Notes: generated from the letters alone by a model not told the origin. Counted from the first letter of the stretch, positions 24,080 through 37,739 are shown. The stretch: 64,000 bases of DNA from Porpolomopsis calyptriformis (GCA_951640195.1 OX621167.1:992001-1056000), one strand, 5' to 3'. Program-made: numbers and translations.

Positions 24080-25659
24080 ATGGACTCTACTCGCTTCACC
24101 CACTCTGATTTAAGATCCAGCACTGAGACTGTTGTACCCTCCGAAGCTTTCGCTCAACGCCCGCTTGGAAGTGGGATGCAGCAGTGGGACCTTGCGTTTC
24201 CGGAGACTTGCGAAAAATGCGTCACTGAGTGCACAAAGCCATCCTGTTCAGCTGTCAAGTTGACTGCACAGTGCACGGACCAATGTGTTATTGTTCCCTG
24301 CAGCAACTTTACCCATGCTGGAGCGAGCTGCCAAGGAGCAGCAAACAATGAGGCCACCACTAATTGTACCGACTGCACCGGACTCGAGGAGTTGGTGCGA
24401 ACCGTCCTATTTTGCTGTATGTATGTTGCTGATTCAATACATCAGTTTAAATGCTGCGACGATCATTATCGCTCATTTTCCTTTTGCACCGATCCACCAC
24501 AACCTCCATTCTCCTGGGACTCGCCTCTCGACCACTTGTTCTGTGGATGCAGTCCGAAAGCAGCAGAGGAGATGGAAAGAAATTTTGATTCGTTAAGCGC
24601 CGCCAGGAGTCCATCCAGCGACACGGACAGTACAAATTTTCCTTTATCTGTAATGGTCACTCCCAATGACCCTACACCAACTACCTCGCACCACTCCCCG
24701 ATCCAGCACTCGACGTATGTCCCAAACAATAGTACGCTGAATGCGATGCTTCCACGCGAGTCACTCCCCGTCACCGTGAAGTGTATGTGGGGCGATGGTG
24801 CTGTATCACTGCCTGACCTTTCCGAATTGGTCGGGAATCTCCAGCATTTACGTCCTCCCTCTCCCCTTCCCAGCTCCCCGCACGAATGTTTAGGGAATAA
24901 CCCGTGCCGCTGGAAGTCATGCAGACAAATCTTTCCTTCCTGTGAGGAGCTCACCGAGCATATCGTTTCGTTTCACGTCGGTGCCGGAAGGGCGCGTTAC
25001 GAGTGCTTCTGGGAAGGTTGCAATCGTCACGGAGACCGTGGGTTTGCTAGTAAACAGAAGATTTGTAGACATCTACAGGTATGATCTGTTTTTTCTTGTT
25101 TCTCAATGGCTGACCGACTCTCGGTAGTCTCATACTGGACATCGGCCATTCCAGTGTAAGATATGCAAACAGAACTTCTCCGAAGCCGCGACGTTACAGC
25201 AACATATGCGTCGACATACGCAGGAAAGTCAGTCTTTGGCACGCAATTTGTCTTGGTGTTCGTACTCATGATCCTTGACTTAGAACCATACGTCTGCGAC
25301 TTTCCAGGCTGTGGAAAACGCTTTGCTATTACAGGGGCTCTGACCATCCATAAGCGGACGCACAATGGCAATAAGCCATTTAAGTGCTCGTACTGCGACA
25401 GGTAAGTGTTATACATGATGTTCCCTGCATACCGTCATATCCTCTACCGCAGAGCCTTTGCCGAGTCATCGAATCTATCTAAGCATGTGAGTTTCTCCTC
25501 TGATTGATATTGTGAATGTTGATGGATCCGTAAACGCAGTTAAGGATACATACAGGTGTACGACCCTATGTGTGTGCCGAAGAAGGCTGTGGAAAGTCGT
25601 TTGCGAGGCCAGATCAGCTCAATAGACATAGTGGTGTACACCAGAAGAAACTAAGGTGA
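24080..25659 (+). CDS. Zap1-like C2H2 zinc-finger regulator
   Basis: Probably a nuclear activator responding to zinc. The N-terminal third is unusually rich in cysteine ([30 protein letters not shown], then [12 protein letters not shown] after an intron at about 24396-24445), which could bind metal. A Ser/Pro-rich linker follows. The C-terminus holds a fused finger pair ([10 protein letters not shown] with [14 protein letters not shown]) and then at least four C2H2 fingers: [58 protein letters not shown] and [20 protein letters not shown]. The order and the strings CRW/CFWEGC, KRFAI-type and ESSNLSKH match yeast Zap1 closely. The stop is at 25657-25659. Zap1 orthology is inferred from finger order; other regulators share parts of it. 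Confidence 0.72.
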
Positions 25660-26450
25660 TAAATCATCTAATCTCGAACACTGCCAAGATCGATGGAAAA
25701 TGTATAAAGAGTGATCCGACGAGTTACTCAAGAAGGATAGGCGTGACCGAGATTGGAAATTATTGTGGCCTGTTTGCCTGGCTCCTTCGAATAAAACAGG
25801 GGCAAATAAGTTCATTTGGGTACGAGGACGACGCTGGACGAGGGCGATACGCTGGTCTGGAGCAGAGCGAAGTCATTGTCCGGGCTGCCATGTATCGCAT
25901 TCTCGGCCGGTATTTTCGAATCGGCTGATAGATACACTACATCTGCATCCCGTATTTAGTACCATGGGCCACCGCCACTTTGCATTAGTTTTGACTATAC
26001 GGCCGTGAGTTGAGGTCAAAGGGAGACGGAAACCGTGGTAATTCGTTGATCGCCTCCGCGTGGGCCTAAAAAAAAATCCGGGTTCTTGGCGACCGTGTTT
26101 CTAATAGAGATGAACAACCGTCCAGTATTGGGCCGGACACCTGTCAATTGTTGAGCTGAACATTGGGAATGGATTGGGGATGGGTTGCGAAGACGGTGGA
26201 TGACAGCAAGCGCCTGGAGTCGAATGTGTCGAGAGTGAGCGAGATATACACGTTATAAAACACGCTCTCTGTCGTCGCTGCCTCGGTCTGCAGGTCGATT
26301 AGTAGCATTGACGCGACTTCCACCCGTTCCCGAAGCGGCAAAGACATCCACCACTTCGCTATCGTGACCGCGTTTGGGAACGTGTCCCAGTCAGTGGACG
26401 GCTTTAGACTCCGACACAGCAACGCTCTCACTTCGACCACCTCCCAACAA
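25660..26450. other. intergenic, forkhead gene promoter
   Basis: About 790 bp with no supported gene. It contains a run of A near 26068 and no clear repeats. Open frames here lack domains. Confidence 0.5.
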
Positions 26451-29238
26451 ATGGAGGACGAACTTCAGAAACCGGTATCCCCCATCTCCCAACTCCTCCA
26501 ATCCATCGGCTTGACGCGCGAGGATCTCCATCGTCACAGTGACCAGATGCGCCAGTTTCTCACCGCCGAAAATCCCACCTCTTCACGCGACTTTTCTCGC
26601 GAACCTTTCGACATCAACTCTGAATTTTCAACAGCAACCTCTTCCCATTCTCTTTTTTCGCGTTCGATCTCTCGCTCCCATTCTTCCTGGGACGTGTCCC
26701 CGCCCGTCACCCCCGTCAAGTCTGAGCCTACTGAGCCCACCATCTCCTTGCGAAATTTTGACAGCATGGAGATGGTCATCGAAAGACAGAACAGAAAAGA
26801 GAGAAAGGCGAAGAAGGCGAAGAAGGCCAGAGAACGAAGGCACACTATCCACGATCCCCATCATTCACCCTTACTTGGACGCCTGTCATCATCCGACGCT
26901 GGCTTCAGTCTCGATTCCTTCATGGAATCACGCGACGTTCGACGCGTCTCGGTTCCTGCCTCATCTAACCTGGAGCGTAGCCTCACTCTAAAGGTGACAT
27001 AGTCGTGTTCTTGCTTCCTCACTGTGCTTCGCTGATCCAACAGTTGTCACAGGATGGATCAGGTCTGTCTCCAATCACACCCCGACGAGGCAGTTATTAC
27101 AGAAACCACGACGGTTCAACCCTGCATCCTCGACACGTACGTTATCTATCCTTTTTCATGCTGCAGGAACTCACCCTTGTGCAGGATACACCTTCACCTG
27201 GTGGAAGGCCGTCATCTCAATGCCACTACCGAGAACAGCCTGGAACGGTTCTTATCACCTCCCCTACTGTGCCAGTTACACCCCAGCACTCTAATGCATA
27301 CACTTTCGAACTTTTATATTCTCCGCATGGATTTTCTTCCCCCCTCTCAAGCCCAGACAAACCCATCATCAATACTGTCTCCTCACCCGGGCCGATGGAT
27401 CCTCTTCCTCTCGAGGAAGATTACGGCGATCTTCCATATACTCTTCCTCCAGGTCCTTACTTAACAACTAAACCTGATCTGTCTTACGCTGCTCTGGTCG
27501 GACAAGCTATCCTTTCCTCCCCTCAACATCGGCTTACTTTGCAGCAAATATACGACTGGATCACGATCGTGTACCCTCATTTTAAGAGGGGGGAGACGAC
27601 GTGGATGAACTCCATTCGACACGTGTTGAGCACGACTGCGTGTTTCAGGAAAGTGGTCAGGGACCGGTCCATTGGGAGGACGTTATGGGCAATCTGGGAC
27701 GAGGATCTGCCCTGTTTTGAAGGTGGGGGATTCCGGAAGAACCTTTGCAAAGATATAGACGGAAAGGCCAAGTCAGGTCCTGGACGAAAGAAGAGGAAAT
27801 TGTCTTCAATGGAAGGAGAAGGTTCGTCGCGGAAGGCGAGTCGTTCGAGGAAAGGTAAAAGGGCGGTACCTACTCCGCATCAGACATATTCATCGGACAC
27901 CACGCAACCATTTCCGTTCTTCCCACCAACCCATTGTGCTCCAATATTTCCCCCACTCCGACCCACACCTCACCATCAACCATACTATGAGAGTTGTTTC
28001 CCCCAACAGATCCCCGCAGACATTATTTTCCCGCCCCTGCCCCCTTCAGCAAGTTATAGCCACAGTCAAATCCTGGGTACTTCCGCGTCCACATATATCT
28101 CCTTGCCGCAATCTACTTCAAATGCGTTGTTAGCGGAAGAATACTCCGCTTTGTCTACATCTCCACGACCCGAGGAGCTACCGCACTCGTCTTCCATGCC
28201 AGAACTTACGCCAAACCGGAGCTCCTCTCTCAGTCCACTTCTTCCCTCCGATGCACTTGACATCCATCATACAAAGACAACCGTCACCACCTCTTCAGGC
28301 GACAACCCAAATATCGGACTCGATGGTGTTTTTAACGTCTCGAGCACCACCAAGACGCTTAAGCCGGGTCTTCTCTTGCTTGATCAGCCTGGGAAAAAAA
28401 CCGGGGAACGAAAGACCGCCAAGGGAAAGAACAAGGCCAAGCACGACAAGGTTCTGTTCATTTTGGTTGAGAAGATTCCCTGCTGACTTATTTTGGTATA
28501 AATCAGAGGTCGTTGCCATTACCTTCTTCGCCTACATTGAATTGTAAATCGGCTGCAAAAGCTCGCAAGAGCGCGAAAAAACCACCACGGACCACGGAAC
28601 ACGTCGAGAACCTAGATAACCTAGATGACTTTACCTTAGTTGTACGACCAGCTACTCCCAGCACATCGCGGCCTTCCACGCCTCAACCTCGTCAACGTAA
28701 CCACGGATCACTGCACGCGAAGATATCTTCAATTCGAACCCCCTTGTCGCATAAGGGCTTACACACGAGTCCGACTTCGAGCTTAGAGCACTACAAATCG
28801 AATTTGGACCCTCCACCCTCTATTACCTTCGGCGGCGGTGACCCAGCAAAGCCCCATGGAGCTACGGAGGACCGTGGGCCAGAGGAAGAATCGGAGAACA
28901 TGCGCACTCCACCAAAGAAACAAAACACGACGACAACTGCTACCTTCCAGCCTATCACACCGAAGAAACTCATTTTCCCGGGGGTCAATCTCAATACACA
29001 GGATTCCCCATTCCGCGCATCGAACCCCCTCCTTTCGTCCCCCTGGCGCACGCCTGGCTCACAGACGATATTCGATCCACATGACCCCGCGATGTTACTG
29101 GAGGAAGAATTGTGCAGGCTGGGTGGACGGAAGTTGGGTTATGAGAGTCCTGTAGGATTGTATGGTCGGAATAGCGGCTCGTTGCTTTACGAAAGCCCCG
29201 TTGCTCGGAGTCCTGACAGGTGGACGCGGTGGTGGTAA
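26451..29238 (+). CDS. forkhead transcription factor
   Basis: A nuclear winged-helix regulator, probably of cell-cycle genes. The ATG at 26451 (MEDELQKPVSPISQLLQSIG) follows non-coding sequence. A long Ser-rich N-terminus with a basic KERKAKKAKKARERR stretch is followed by the forkhead domain at about 27470-27770: DLSYAALVGQAILSSPQHRL, TLQQIYDWI, WMNSIRHVLSTTACFRKV, LWAIWDEDLPCF and then a basic GPGRKKRKL tail. Introns lie near 26995-27045, 27135-27185 and 28448-28505. The C-terminal exon contains TPKKLIFPGVNLNTQDSPFR and FDPHDPAMLLEEELCRL, a block typical of fungal Fkh/Sep1-type proteins. There is no FHA domain, so it is nearer to Sep1/Hcm1 than to Fkh2. Confidence 0.85.
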
Positions 29239-29482
29239 GCAGATTTCGGATCTATATTGAGTTCAGATCTATGGTGTTTTAGCGAATTATCCAGCGGGCT
29301 GGGGACAGCGATCACAGAGGCATTGTATATCGTATACCTTGGTCATAAAGGAATCCTTGTTTTATCTTTTTGTTCTACATCTCACTGTAAAAGTACCTAG
29401 ACTGAATATTCATCGTATGGGGAGTATTGAATGAATGTTGCTGGAAAAACATATGCCAGACAGACGGTCTTTGGACGACACC

Positions 29483-32400
29483 CTACAAACACAGCACAAA
29501 GGGAAAGCTAGGATGTGACACCATACCGAAAGTGTACCGTTCCATTATGGAATCTCCTATGGTGAGAATGCTAGAACAATACAGTTGGACATCCGTCAGT
29601 ACGAATGTAGTAGGCGGGTAAAAATCACCTTCTTCATCAAGCAAAGTCCCCTCCTCGAGGCACGCTTGAATGAATTCCCCAAAGATGAGATAGCGTCGTT
29701 TAGGTCTAAACACGCAAATATGTTAATCCAACGGCGTTGCCACACAGTTGACCGAAATGCATACTTCGACGTCCGCGACATCAGTTCCAATCGACGGCTG
29801 TCGTCACGCTTGTCGATGATAACATGCGTCAGTTTAGGCTCGTCGAGGTCGACTATTCGGCCGCCATTTTTGGTTATGAGTTTCGACATATGTTCAAAGC
29901 TAGGGAAAGCTAAAGTTGCAGCTCTTTGCAGTTGACGGATGTACTCACACATCATTAATGTCGCTTTCTCGTTTTGACTTTACAGACATCCCATGTTTCC
30001 GTGCATTATCCGGGGAGTCGAGGTAGAAACATCTAATCAGCGTGAAAATCACGATGGGACGGTGAGGCCATAACGAAACATACAAATGTTTGAATATAGC
30101 GTCCTGGTCGTACTCCATCGCATCCTCAGTCTCACCCATTTTGATGTCATGATGATCGTCCTATATTAGCCCGTCAACCGGGTGAATTGAAGTGCACGAG
30201 CCGACTCAAACCTTGAAAACACTGGATTCGCCCGACTACAATCCAGGTTAGCTACTGCGCGCCAACGAGCAGAACTGGAACATACCAGCAAATCAATAGA
30301 GTTGGTCCCTCTCTCGTCCAAAATATGCCAGTCGTCGTCGGCTTCTTCCTCTGGATTCACCCTTATATCCTCGTTGTCGGAATCATTGTCACTCTCCGGA
30401 TCCGACCTCTCATTCGTAACGGCTTGCTCGCTTGCACTTTTTTCGTCTCCCAGTTTCAGCCAGTCGGCCAGTAAAGGATCAACATCCTCCTCTTCAGACT
30501 TCTCTTCGCCATCGTTATTCTCGACCTTCTGAGGGTCCTGGAAATCATCGACGTTGGTCGTATCTCCCTCCGGTATGTCGTCATCTTCAAGATTAAACTC
30601 TTCCGATTGTTGACGATTAGCCGACGCGTGGTAGAAGTATCTGGGGACAGGACTGTTACATACAATACGGCGTAGGGCATTGATAGCAAAGAACCTCTTT
30701 GTCAGGGGAACGAGACTTTCTAGCTCAATGCAATCACGAATCCATTGGGGCTTGATAATATCGAAAGTCCCCTTGTTTATTAGTAGCTGAAGATCGTATG
30801 CTGGAAAGCCGTGGGGTTAACCCAAACTGGAGCAAGGAGAGGTGTCAACTGACGAGTGGTTTTTCCACCATAAACAACGAACAAAGAAGGTTGTTTTGTG
30901 GCAATCTGAACGCAACTGCCTCCGTTGGCATGAATTCTGTAAAATACAGTTAAATGTGCCCCACAGCCTTCGAGAAGGGTGCAAACAGTTTCATAATTTC
31001 GCCCTTGTCGTGTTCCCCGGTTCTTGATTTCGGATCAGATGCCACCACTAGAGAATGGGTTCAACAAACGAGATGCCATAGGCAATTTGCAAAAAGGTTC
31101 GCACTGAATTTCTTGCCGTTGAACAAATCTGAGACTACTGGGACATCTTTAAGTTTGGGGCCTTGATATTCCGGAAGAACGGTCACCTATACATAGCAAC
31201 ACGGTCAGATGAGTTCCTTCTCGGAGATGGAAAAATCCCATACTTTCTTCGCCACTGTTTTACGTTTCTTCTTGGCCATACTGTAGTACTTCTCACTGAG
31301 AGAATGTTCGATTCTGAAAGCCAAACAATGGCTCACTCAGCATCGTTTTCCATCTTTCGCTTCTTCTCCGATCGAATGCTCTCAAGGACCGCTGTCAGTT
31401 GGAGTTCAGCCAGTCGCCAACTGTGTTTGACGCATTACACACCAGAAGCTGTCATACAATCGGAGATATCCAAGTCGTCGCGGATGGAAATGGCTCGAGG
31501 GAAACGCATGGTGAAGCCCATATGATACTGGTCTACCTCCCGAGGAACACTCAGTTCAATGTGGATCCACAGAGCAGCGGTATCAACGCACCAGAAGCAA
31601 TGATTTCGGCGGCCTTGACTTTGAGGATAAATGAGCTACAATGGGATCATAAACAAATGCAAGGATGTGCGGGATAAATTGAGACAATACTCTTGTGGTT
31701 CAAGATACATATCCCCTTTGTCATCCTGGGATCTCTTCGCGGTTTTCAGAAAAGATGGTGGTGCTTTAGGATCCCATATTTTCCAGGGCTTGTCTCGTAC
31801 CCAGACATAATCGGCAAACGACAAGCCGGAGCCTATACGAACAAACGTGGCGTACCTAAATCAGAGTATTGAGTCAGCCCATCTTTATCCCGTTCTTGAA
31901 GACAAGAGGAAATACTTTGGTTCGTCGTCATCTTCATCATTCTGCCTATCATCCAATACAGCACATATTAATGCTGAGACCCCACCGCCGCGCTTTCTAC
32001 TACCATAGTTTCCGGCTAGAGGAAAATGGGATATTCAAGACTCGATCGGAACAAATGCTGCACCGCTCACCAACGACAAGGACGTCTACCGTCTCACCCA
32101 TGTTATCCTGCATCGTTTCATCAGCACGAGAGAAGAAGAAAAACTCAAGGTTAGCATACCATATACTCCGGTTTGACCTCGAAAATAGATCAAAACTGTT
32201 ACTGGAAGTATCGTTCACGGGCGATAACTCACCTTAATCCAGTCCTTGTTCCTTCCATTTAACACGTACTCTGCACTCGGGTGTTTTATAACCAAGCCTT
32301 CGCCTCTCGCGGCCATAACCTCGTCCATGCGCAGTCTTACATCGTTTGCAGTCTTACCCTCGTATTCGACAGTAAACTCGATACGCCCGGTGATCTCCTT

Positions 32401-34180
32401 TATGTAGGCATGCATGTTCCGTTTGCGGAACTTTAAGGGTTTTTGGAGGAGGGACATGCCGTTCAAGTAGAGAAGGTCAAATACTTTGACTGCAACGATA
32501 GTGGATGAGCCATGTCGGAAGGGGAACAGAAATATTAGGACGCACAACAGGGGCGTGGGTTATGCTCCTTTTTCGATTTATCTGAAAGATATTAACAAAG
32601 GAGAACGCAAGGAGAGCGGTGATAGGTACCGAGTGCGGCAGTTTTGAGATTCCCAAATGGTAAGTTGCGTTCAGAAACTGGATCCCAAACCAACATCTCC
32701 CCATCCAAGATCAGACTGTCGATGGCGAAGTCACAGCCGTAAAACAACCAAAGAGGAATGTCAAAACTCACTCTTCTATTCGGGGATCGAAACAAGAATC
32801 GATAAACGGTGTCAGACTACCAGTCCCGACGTGTTTCCCGTACAGATAGGTGTAATCTTTCCCATTCCTAATGGCGGGTATAAGGCAAGTTCAAAACACG
32901 ATGGCTAGAAGTCTTACGGACCTCGAGCAGTAAAAAAATTCGTTTCCCCGTTTATGTAGTTGTATGCGTTCACCGTCGAGCTTTTCCTCGAGAATGAACT
33001 TGTGTCCCTGCATCTCTTTGACAGACTCCTCAATCTTGCGAGTGGGGCGCTTGCATAGCATAGGAGCAAAGGCACGAAATAGTTGAACTCCTTTATCCTG
33101 GAAAGGGATGTGAGCGGCCCATGCGAGTTGTTCTTTTTGGATTCATACTTCGTCGTTGAGGCGCCGAGGAGGATCCCAAAGTTCCCATGCCACTTTCTTC
33201 AAGTCAGAACAAGTATTGAACAAGTCTTGCGCATCTGGATGGAAGACCGAGAATACGGTTGTTTCCTTTACAGAAATTACCATATCTGTCGACACAGGCG
33301 CAATGTATCAATATCGGAACATTGAGAAAACAAGACGCGGACCCTTGAGTATAATTCGTACGATCCACCGTTGTTCCTCTGGTGTCGAACGATTATAGAC
33401 ACGTTGAAGTATTTTTGATTGCGCATCTCTATGGGAATGCCGTTTGTCAAATCATGCGCATGGAGAACACCACAACCTCACTGTTTCCCCATGCGTGTCG
33501 ACAACTCATCAAGTATGTCGTTTAAATCGTCAACGGAGAGCGACCCTTCGATAACGGACGACCGTTTGCTTACGACTTCATAAAGGACAGTCGAAAAGTC
33601 GCCAGAAGATTTCTAGCACCGCCCAGCGCATTCCGATCAGAGTGTTGACTGGGGAAAAAAACGGTTTACGAACATCTTTCTCAGTTGGTTTCTTCCAGTT
33701 GAGTAACCGAATGGCATCGGGATCTTTCGTGCCCAAAGGGATCAATTTGATGTAAGCTTTGGCCAGATTCTTCTCTTTCAATCCGTAAACGGCACGTTCG
33801 CGGTCCTTCTACAGTTTATGTATTGCTCAGCGTAGCCGCCTGGTATATTACACACAACGTGCCTGTGGCAAGATGAGACGCAAAACAGGGTATAGATCGT
33901 ACCCTTTCTCCTCTCGCCAATGCTGTCATATTTTTGCTTGCAGTTCAGCCAAGTTATATCAATGTTGTGCAACGTGGCCCACGTTAAACCATGCAGCCAG
34001 CATCCGGCGTCGCCGCTCAGGCTTCCTCTCATTTTGCAATTTGTCAAATAGAGCGACAAGAACGTGGAAAGGGGCGCTGCCTTGATTCTGAGGTGGAGCG
34101 GGATAAACGGTTGGATCCTCGCCGTCCGGTTCACGCTTCGGGAAACTGGGCGGGGACGTAGGAGGAGGAGTTAGTTGCAT
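29483..34180 (-). CDS. lig4: DNA ligase IV
   Basis: The ATP-dependent ligase of non-homologous end joining, working with Xrcc4/Lif1 in the nucleus. The start MQLTPPPTSPPSFPKREPDG is at 34180, followed by the DNA-binding domain (FHVLVALFDKLQNERKPERR, KNLAKAYIKLIPLGTKDPDA). The adenylation motif EEKLDGERIQLHKRG, with the active lysine, lies near 32950; further motifs are LILDGEMLVWDP, VFDLLYLNGMSLLQKPLKFR, GEGLVIKHPSAEYVLNGRNK and DWIKV. Two BRCT parts follow: KLKDVPVVSDLFNGKKF with VVASDPKSRT near 30950-31180, and FEHMSKLITKNGGRIVDLDE with THVIIDKRDD near 29800-29950. The last exon shows QACLEEGTLLDEEGDFYPP; the exact stop (29483 in the open frame) is uncertain because one more intron could be present. 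About fifteen introns are needed. Confidence 0.93.
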
Positions 34181-34354
34181 GGGTAGACAGGAGGGAAGAT
34201 TATGTAAAGGTCGTGACCCGATATTTTATTGACGTGTTATTTGGCGGAAGGATATCCGCACGTGACTATGAGGCTGACCAGCCCAACTCATGCTTAAGCG
34301 CGGGGTCGTATCCCCTATTATTTTCTTGGACAAACACCTCAAGGTCAGGTTACG
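34181..34354. promoter_or_regulatory. divergent promoter, ligase IV / Gin4-type kinase
   Basis: A 174-bp gap between two divergent start codons that must serve both genes. No distinct motif could be assigned. Confidence 0.4.
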
Positions 34355-36872
34355 ATGTCGAGCGATATTGTACGCATACCTCGAAGGAACAGAGCCTCGG
34401 ACGACCCAAAGATGATAGGACTTTGGAAAGTTGGAAGAACCATTGGCACTGGAGCCCAAGGTATGTTTTGTTAACGTTTACATATCCTATCCTGATTTAG
34501 GTAAACTGCCAGGTCGTGTCAGGATTGCCCGACACTCTAAGACTGGGCAATATGCTGCAGTCAAGATCATCTCGAAGTATCCCACCGGCTCTCAGCTTAT
34601 CTACGAATCTGGTCGTGTCCAGCACAGCGTCGAACGGGAAATTGTTATCATGAAACTGGTCGACCACCCCAATATCATGAAGTTGTATGACGTCTGGGAG
34701 ACCTCGACAGACCTTTACCTCATCATGGAATATATCGAGGGCGGCGAACTCTTTGACTATCTTTGCAGTCGAGGGCGGCTTCCCACTTCTGAGGCCCTGG
34801 GCTACTTTCAGCAAATTATCTCCGCCGTGCATTACTGTCACTGTTTCAACATCGCTCATCGCGACCTCAAACCTGAAAATCTGCTTCTCGATCAGAATAA
34901 GAGCATCAAACTCGCGGACTTTGGGCTGGCGGCTTACGGAGCTAACGACGGTATGCTGGAAACCTTCTGCGGAAGTCCTCACTACGCTGCGCCTGAAGTG
35001 ATCTCGGGTCAGATTTATAACGGATCATGCTCGGATACCTGGTCTTGCGGAATCATCCTTCATGCGCTTCTCACCGGGCGGCTGCCATTTAACGAAGATG
35101 ACGGCGAAACTCTTCGCCAGAAGATATTGCTAGCCGAGTTTACTATGCCAGAAGATATCGACCCCCTGGCTAAAGACCTGCTTTCAAAGATGCTAGAGAA
35201 GGACGTCACAAAACGCATCCCCATCACAGACATCCTCCTCCACCCCTTCTACACGTCGCAAAAATGTGAAGGCCCTGATCACGTCGTCCCAAAACTGGAG
35301 AACATCGCCCGTCCTGTACGAAGTCTTTCCTCCATTGACCTGAACATTCTTGCCAATCTGCGTACCTTATGGCCTGGCACTTCGGACGATGACATCATCG
35401 ATTCCTTAAGGAACGAAGAGAAAAACTGGCAAAAGGGCATTTACCACCTCCTGGTGGCATATCGATCAAGGTATCTAGAAAATTACGACGAAGAAGAGGA
35501 AGAACTCAGGTACCGATCACGCCAGAGAAGTAAGAAATCTAGGAGGTCCGAAGTTTCATCTCCGGGGATGCAGAAAGCACAGTCAATGGCCACAGATTAT
35601 GGAACTTCACCCTCGTCTCTTCCTCCTCGCGCCGCCCCACCGACGCCTAGACGAGCCAACAGAGATAATTGTGGGCCGGCATTGACAGGAAACAGTGAAA
35701 TTGGCAACGACTCGTTACTATCATCGGATTGCTGCATGCTTACGCGTGCTCCAGAGGTTACCCTTCGTTCGCCGTCGCCGTCGCCCTCCACTCCTGCCTC
35801 TCTTCTTTCGCCTATCTGCTCTGCTTGGAACCTACCACCTCTGGAAGTCCCGGAACTGGAAGACGAGAGAATGCAACAGTTTTTTCACCAGATCGTTGAC
35901 CATCTCAATCTGATGCAATACATGACGTCCGTGTCGCCGAACCCTAGTCTGCTGATGGGATCGCCGGATCCAAGTGTAGCGTCTAGGTTCCGCTTAAATA
36001 ATTCTATGGTGCCTCCTCGGGCTGTAGGCATGGAAGTCAATCAAAATAATATTTCTGGGAGGGCGACCGCTGCAAAAAGTGAGCCTCTCGTGGCAGACGA
36101 CAAACTAGGATTGTCTCCAGCGCACCCGTACGGGTTAGGTATATCAAACAAGGGTGAAGGACCAAAGTCGCTCGCTGTCTTGCGATCTAGAGGGCTTACC
36201 CTCGAAACCTCTGTCTCACGAGGGGTTGGCAAGGAGAACGAAGACGAGGGATATCTTATCGTCGATAAGGTCGCCAAACGATCCTCCTTGAAGAATAGCA
36301 GAGAAGCTCTAGGCAATAGGAGGGTCCGCATAGTTGAGCCTGACACAGAACGTGGAAAACTGAGGAAAAAGAGATCCACCGCTACGCCGTTCTCACCAAC
36401 GATCTCTGGCACGGTTTCGCCGTTCATCCTTCCTTCCCCGTCTAGTCCAAAACGGACCTGGTTCGACGGCGTGTTCAAATTCAAGCCAACGAACTACGAG
36501 CTTTTTTCTGTTCATGACACCCAAACCTCACGCAGCGAGTGCCGGAGACTTCTCATAGAACTTGGTGTGCGCGTTATCCTTAAGAATGTGGAGGGACTAG
36601 GTATGCTCAAGTGCAAGTTGGAAGACGCGCGCGACTCGGCCGGAGTGTCGAACATCATCAAGGCGGTACGATTTCGAGTAGAGGTGCGTTATGCCGAACG
36701 AGGAACAGGATATGAGACTGCGTTGCGATTTGTGCAGGAGAAAGGCGCTGTGTCGAGTTTCAAGGCCGTGTTTGGAGGAGTGCAGAGGGAGTGGGAGTTG
36801 GACGTACCCAAGACGCTAGCTAGTCCTGCGTCAGATGTTAGACAGCTTGTAGGGGGAGATTATCCTGTCTAG
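34355..36872 (+). CDS. Gin4/Hsl1/Cdr2-type protein kinase
   Basis: A cortical kinase of the Nim1-related group that links septin organisation and cell size to mitotic entry. The start at 34355 (MSSDIVRIPRRNRASDDPKM) runs into LWKVGRTIGTGAQ. An intron (34461-34512) must be removed to complete the glycine loop as GTGAQGRVRIARH, although the frame stays open through it. Kinase motifs: YAAVKIISKY, ERE near 34640, HRDLKPENLLL, DFGLAAYG, the loop ETFCGSPHYAAPEV and DTWSCGIILHALLTGRLPF. A UBA-like segment follows (LRTLWPGTSDDDIIDSL and ExNWQKGIYHLLV). The C-terminal 120 residues (PKRTWFDGVFKFKPTNYELF on) form a KA1-like membrane-binding domain. Total length is about 820 residues. Confidence 0.9.
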
Positions 36873-36932
36873 AGTGTATGTGCGACAACAGTTGAATCCT
36901 GAATGTATTGCCAAAATCTACAAATGCCAAGG

Positions 36933-37739
36933 TCACTCCAGTGGTCCGTCCATGTTCATCATAGTACTTCGAAACTGGGAAGGTTCCGCAAACGAGGGCA
37001 GTAATGCTTCATACTGCCCTAAGCCCGACGTATTTTCTGCTGTATCTACTTCCATGGCAGAACCCTGTGGCGGATCTGTGTCGTGGACGGCAGCCAGGGT
37101 GAAATGTTTCCCAGGTCGGGAGATGACGGCAAGATTAGGGTCGGTGCCAGATATTCGAATGAACCGGAGGAGTTGGATGTAGGTGACCTCCTTCAGATCC
37201 CATTTTCGAAATAACTGGACGTTATCTGCATGGGTGAGGTCAGGTACCTCTGGCGAATATCTGTGAGTTCAATCTATAATGACGTTCAAGAGTGAACTAA
37301 CCCATTCCGGTTCTGTACAATTCCGACTCTCGTAATTTGATCTCTTCCAGCTTCACCTCCTTTACGCTTTTGGGTCGTCCCTTCCTTCTGTCTACCTTCT
37401 CTGCGTTGATTTCGTCATCGTGTCTCGTGAGCCAGACGTCTCTGACGACATCATGTATCTCTTCGAGAGTCAATGTTTCGACATCTGGGGGCAACGCATG
37501 GTAAAAAAAGCCATATATGTCGACTGGATACGGGAATGAGTGCCTCGGGTTTGTTCGATAGAGTGGTATCCAAAGTCACCTTGTGAATTAGACTTTTTGC
37601 CTCGCTTTGAAGCTGCACTGGCCAGTTTGAGTTTTCGAATTTGCCTTCGGGCTAACTGATTGGCTTTGCGCGACTCTGGGTGGAAAACCTTTTCTTTCTT
37701 GGATGTTGCGGTAGCGGGTGCAGCCCGTGCTAGCGTCAT
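36933..37739 (-). CDS. tma16: ribosome biogenesis protein TMA16
   Basis: A small basic protein associated with pre-60S ribosomes. The start is [20 protein letters not shown] at 37739; the family signature [20 protein letters not shown] follows. After an intron come [20 protein letters not shown] and [19 protein letters not shown], and after a second intron near 37265-37300 [16 protein letters not shown] and [12 protein letters not shown]. The end is an acidic tail with the stop at 36933-36935. The order and motifs match the Tma16 family throughout. Its start codon is only 27 bp from that of the divergent MZT1 gene. It is convergent with the kinase gene, with 60 bp between the stops. Confidence 0.92.

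Noticed and set aside
24466..24954. 162-residue minus-strand frame opposite the Zap1-like gene
   Set aside because: It lies wholly opposite a supported coding exon and has no recognisable features.
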